Below, in pieces: positions 62,138 to 64,000 of a stretch of DNA of 64,000 nucleotides. Position 1 is the first letter of the stretch, and each line of letters begins with the position of its first letter. The stretch comes from Rhodoblastus sp963828185 (lineage in GTDB: Bacteria; Pseudomonadota; Alphaproteobacteria; Rhizobiales; Beijerinckiaceae): the NCBI GenBank assembly GCA_963828185.1, contig CAWHDV010000002.1, forward strand, positions 744,001 to 808,000, written 5' to 3'. A model generated the notes under the pieces. It had not been told where the DNA came from. It searched no databases and saw nothing but the letters and a program-made list of their open reading frames with translations. The position numbers were made by a program, and so were the translations under genes.

Positions 62138-62752
62138 TCAGGCCGCCTCGTTTCTGTCGCCGACCAAATTTCGCACGAACGGACTTTTCCCGACCGTCTT
62201 CGGATCGGGACAAGTGCGGTAAACGTAATCGAAGCTCGGGTTGGAGACGCCGAACCAGAATTTCTCGCTGATAAAATGATGGCGCAGGTGGTAGCGTTTT
62301 ATGTAACGCCCCCAGGCCGTGCGCGGCTGATAGGGAATATGGGCGACGTAATGCGTCCATTCGTAATGCAGGATCGCGAGGCACACGCCCAAAACCATGG
62401 GCGCCACGGCTCCCGCGCCGAAAACCAGCCAGAACAGCGCCACGTTGGCGGCGAGGACCGGCGCAAGGAACCACAGCGGCAGGAATAGCAGGTCAAGCCG
62501 GCTGGGCTCGGCGTGATGGTCGTAATGCAGCCGGCGCTGAAGTTTCAGCAGCCATGGCCAGGGCGCCGGAGGGGCGTGGAAGGCGAAGCGATGCCAGCCA
62601 TATTCGCTGGCGTAAAACAGCATCGCGCCGAATACGACCCATCCCGAAGGCAGCGCCGGACCGCCAAGCGCCGACCAGAACGCGAGCGCCACAACGCCGG
62701 CGACGAGCGCGCCATTCGAGCCATGTTTCAGAAAGGCGAGCAACGTGACCAT
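62138..62752 (-). CDS. fatty acid hydroxylase superfamily (sterol desaturase-like) protein
   Basis: This 204-residue integral membrane diiron enzyme has four to five helices. The His-rich boxes are HRFAFH, HYDHHAEPSR, HYEWTHYVAH and HLRHHF. It hydroxylates or desaturates lipid chains; the substrate is unknown. It is convergent with ychF, only 3 bases apart. Confidence 0.9.
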   Translation of the reverse strand: MVTLLAFLKHGSNGALVAGVVALAFWSALGGPALPSGWVVFGAMLFYASEYGWHRFAFHAPPAPWPWLLKLQRRLHYDHHAEPSRLDLLFLPLWFLAPVLAANVALFWLVFGAGAVAPMVLGVCLAILHYEWTHYVAHIPYQPRTAWGRYIKRYHLRHHFISEKFWFGVSNPSFDYVYRTCPDPKTVGKSPFVRNLVGDRNEAA

Positions 62753-62884
62753 GGATCGACCTCACACGCGTCGATCATAATCCTTTCCCGCCCCGGCGAA
62801 AGCGACCGCATCATGCGCCCTTCGCCGAGGGATTGGCGCGATCCCGAAGCTTTGGTCCGGGAACGGCCATGATCGGGCGAGGCG

Positions 62885-63076
62885 TTACTTCTTTGTCGGG
62901 CAGGTGCTCAGGCCGAGCAGCTTGTACGCCGGGCAAAAACCGACCAGCGCCGTCAGCAGCGGGACCAGGCCGATCCAGCCCCAAGGGGTGTGCGGGCCGA
63001 CGAAGACCATGGCGATGAGGATGAGGCCGACGACGATCCGCAAGGTGCGATCGACGCTTCCGACATTGGTGGGCAT
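62885..63076 (-). CDS. DUF2892 family membrane protein
   Basis: This 63-residue protein has two hydrophobic segments (about 10-30 and 36-52), starts MPTNVGSVDRTLRIVVGLILI and ends FCPAYKLLGLSTCP with two Cys. AAGGAGAG precedes the ATG. It is a YgaP-like membrane domain without a rhodanese. It follows the Crp/Fnr gene after 73 bases. Confidence 0.9.
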   Translation of the reverse strand: MPTNVGSVDRTLRIVVGLILIAMVFVGPHTPWGWIGLVPLLTALVGFCPAYKLLGLSTCPTKK

Positions 63077-63149
63077 GCAGCTCTCCTTTTGCGGCGCCGA
63101 ACGCGCCAACGCCTGCACCATAGGTCATCCCGCGCCGCCTGACGGTGAT

Positions 63150-63818
63150 TTACGTCACGCAAGCGAGATCGGCGAGAGAACGCCGGTCGGCGAGGACGAT
63201 GCGCCCGCGCCCGAGCCGCAGCAGGCCGGCGCGCTGGAACTGCGCCAGTTGCCGGCTGACCACCTCGCGCGCCGCGCCAATATCCTCGGCGAGGTCTTGA
63301 TGAGTCACGGCCAGCGCGCCGCGCTCGCCGGCCCGCGCCAGCAGCGCCGCCGCCAGCCGCGCATCGACCCGCAGGAAGGCGATGGTCTCGATCAGCCGCG
63401 TCATCTCGGCCAGCCGCGCGCCGAAGCGCCCGAACACGAAGGCGGCGAAAGCCTGCGACTCGCGCAACAGGCGCGTGAACAGGGCCGGGGGGACCAGGAC
63501 CAGGCGCAAATCGCTCTCCGCCACGCCCTCCGCCGAATATTTTAGCCCGCCGAGCAGGCACAGCGTCGTCTGCACGCAGGTTTCCCCGGCGATAACGCGA
63601 TAAAGCAGCAGTTTTCGGCCGTTCTCCGCCGTCAGGCCGACGCGGATGCGCCCATTGAGCAGCAGGACGAAACCGAGACAGGGCGCTCCCGGCGCGAACA
63701 AGGTCTTGCCCCGGACGACTTTCAGCTCCGGCAAGGCGGCCAACACGGCGCGCGAAGCGGCATCGAGATTTTCTAACGGCGCGAAGGCGTCGAGCCAGCG
63801 GGGTCGCGCGTCATCCAC
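63150..63818 (-). CDS. Crp/Fnr family transcriptional regulator
   Basis: This 222-residue regulator has a cyclic-nucleotide-like sensor domain (FAPGAPCLGFVLLLNGRIRV; GETCVQTTLCLLGG) and a C-terminal helix-turn-helix (VTHQDLAEDIGAAREVVSRQL). The N-terminal Cys cluster of FNR is absent; instead Cys47, Cys81 and Cys86 are in the sensor. It probably senses redox, NO or sulfur signals. It overlaps the Cys-rich gene by 8 bases and precedes DUF2892. Confidence 0.9.
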   Translation of the reverse strand: MDDARPRWLDAFAPLENLDAASRAVLAALPELKVVRGKTLFAPGAPCLGFVLLLNGRIRVGLTAENGRKLLLYRVIAGETCVQTTLCLLGGLKYSAEGVAESDLRLVLVPPALFTRLLRESQAFAAFVFGRFGARLAEMTRLIETIAFLRVDARLAAALLARAGERGALAVTHQDLAEDIGAAREVVSRQLAQFQRAGLLRLGRGRIVLADRRSLADLACVT

Positions 63819-63993
63819 GGGGTTTTCCGCCGCCGCAGCAATCCGGCTTTTCGCCCAGAAGACCCGCCGCCTGCACCGGCGGACAGGGAACGTCGCCGTA
63901 GGAGCAGAACACGCAGCAATCCCCTGGCAGGGGCTTGAGCACGACGCCGCAGCCTGTGCAGGCGTAAAAGAACTGGCAGGCGTCGGTCGGCAT
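63811..63993 (-). CDS. small Cys-rich protein with GDCCVFCSYG motif
   Basis: This 60-residue protein has ten cysteines: ACQFFYACTGCG, GDCCVFCSYGDVPCPP, PDCCGG. The pattern suggests metal or cluster binding in the cytoplasm. I recall similar short proteins beside DUF2892 or metal genes, but that is unverified. It is read before the Crp/Fnr gene, overlapping its start by 8 bases. Confidence 0.8.
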   Translation of the reverse strand: MPTDACQFFYACTGCGVVLKPLPGDCCVFCSYGDVPCPPVQAAGLLGEKPDCCGGGKPRG

Positions 63994-64000
63994 GGTTTCC

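Overview
The window is high-GC DNA, densely packed with genes, from an alphaproteobacterium. It is most likely a member of Hyphomicrobiales close to Beijerinckiaceae/Methylocystaceae. The evidence is a Caulobacter-type cpa/tad pilus locus with CtrA-type boxes (TTAA-N7-TTAAC), a FixK-type box in front of ccoNOQP-GHIS, and families typical of this order: a FYDLN-acid protein, HWE/HisKA_2 kinases, and an NrtR-like NAD regulator next to a phosphatase and an HD hydrolase. I saw no tRNA, rRNA, CRISPR array, insertion sequence or prophage. The assignment rests on recognising families by eye, not on a database search.

Layout. 1-9.9 kb: type IVb (Flp/Tad) pilus locus. The minus strand reads flp2, flp1, cpaA, cpaB, cpaC, cpaD, cpaE and runs off the window edge. 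The plus strand carries a secretin-N-domain protein and two TadE/G pseudopilins, and a TadD-like TPR lipoprotein lies further on. 10-16.4 kb: housekeeping genes (M17 aminopeptidase, NlpC/P60, thiD, glgB, FYDLN protein, cspA). 16.7-26.5 kb: the complete cbb3 oxidase operon ccoNOQP-ccoGHIS. It is followed by an MFS transporter whose spaced MxxxM/HxxxM pair matches CcoA, the copper importer that serves this enzyme. 26.8-31.5 kb: a divergent livGFKHM branched-chain amino-acid-type ABC importer. 31.5-36.1 kb: two DedA proteins, a class II aldolase, a glyoxalase and a CDF metal exporter. 36.2-38.1 kb: a lower-GC insert with a LysR regulator, a tautomerase and the stump of an SDR gene. 38.1-46.6 kb: ispE, xseB, a frameshifted NAD-regulator gene with phosphatase, HD hydrolase and tag, then ygfZ and dihydroorotase. 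46.6-53.7 kb: a pair of small secreted paralogues, PBP1A, dnaN, a GNAT, an interrupted deacetylase and an alpha/beta hydrolase. 53.8-59.3 kb: a signalling cluster with a CHASE3 kinase, an Rcp1-like regulator, a REC-HWE kinase and a phytochrome-like PAS-GAF-REC protein that has lost its chromophore-binding residues. 59.3-64 kb: a His-rich secreted protein, ychJ, a frameshifted repeat protein, ychF, a fatty acid hydroxylase, and a DUF2892/Crp-Fnr/Cys-rich trio.

Two themes stand out. First, short tandem repeats (15-18 bp) sit on gene boundaries: over the cpaB stop, in the thiD ribosome-binding site, across the convergent dnaN/GNAT stops, before the phytochrome-like gene, and inside a secreted protein where one repeat unit is a base short and breaks the frame. 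Second, four genes are interrupted: an SDR stump, the NAD-regulator frameshift, a TGA in the deacetylase, and the repeat-protein frameshift. Whether these are real or assembly errors decides how they should be read.
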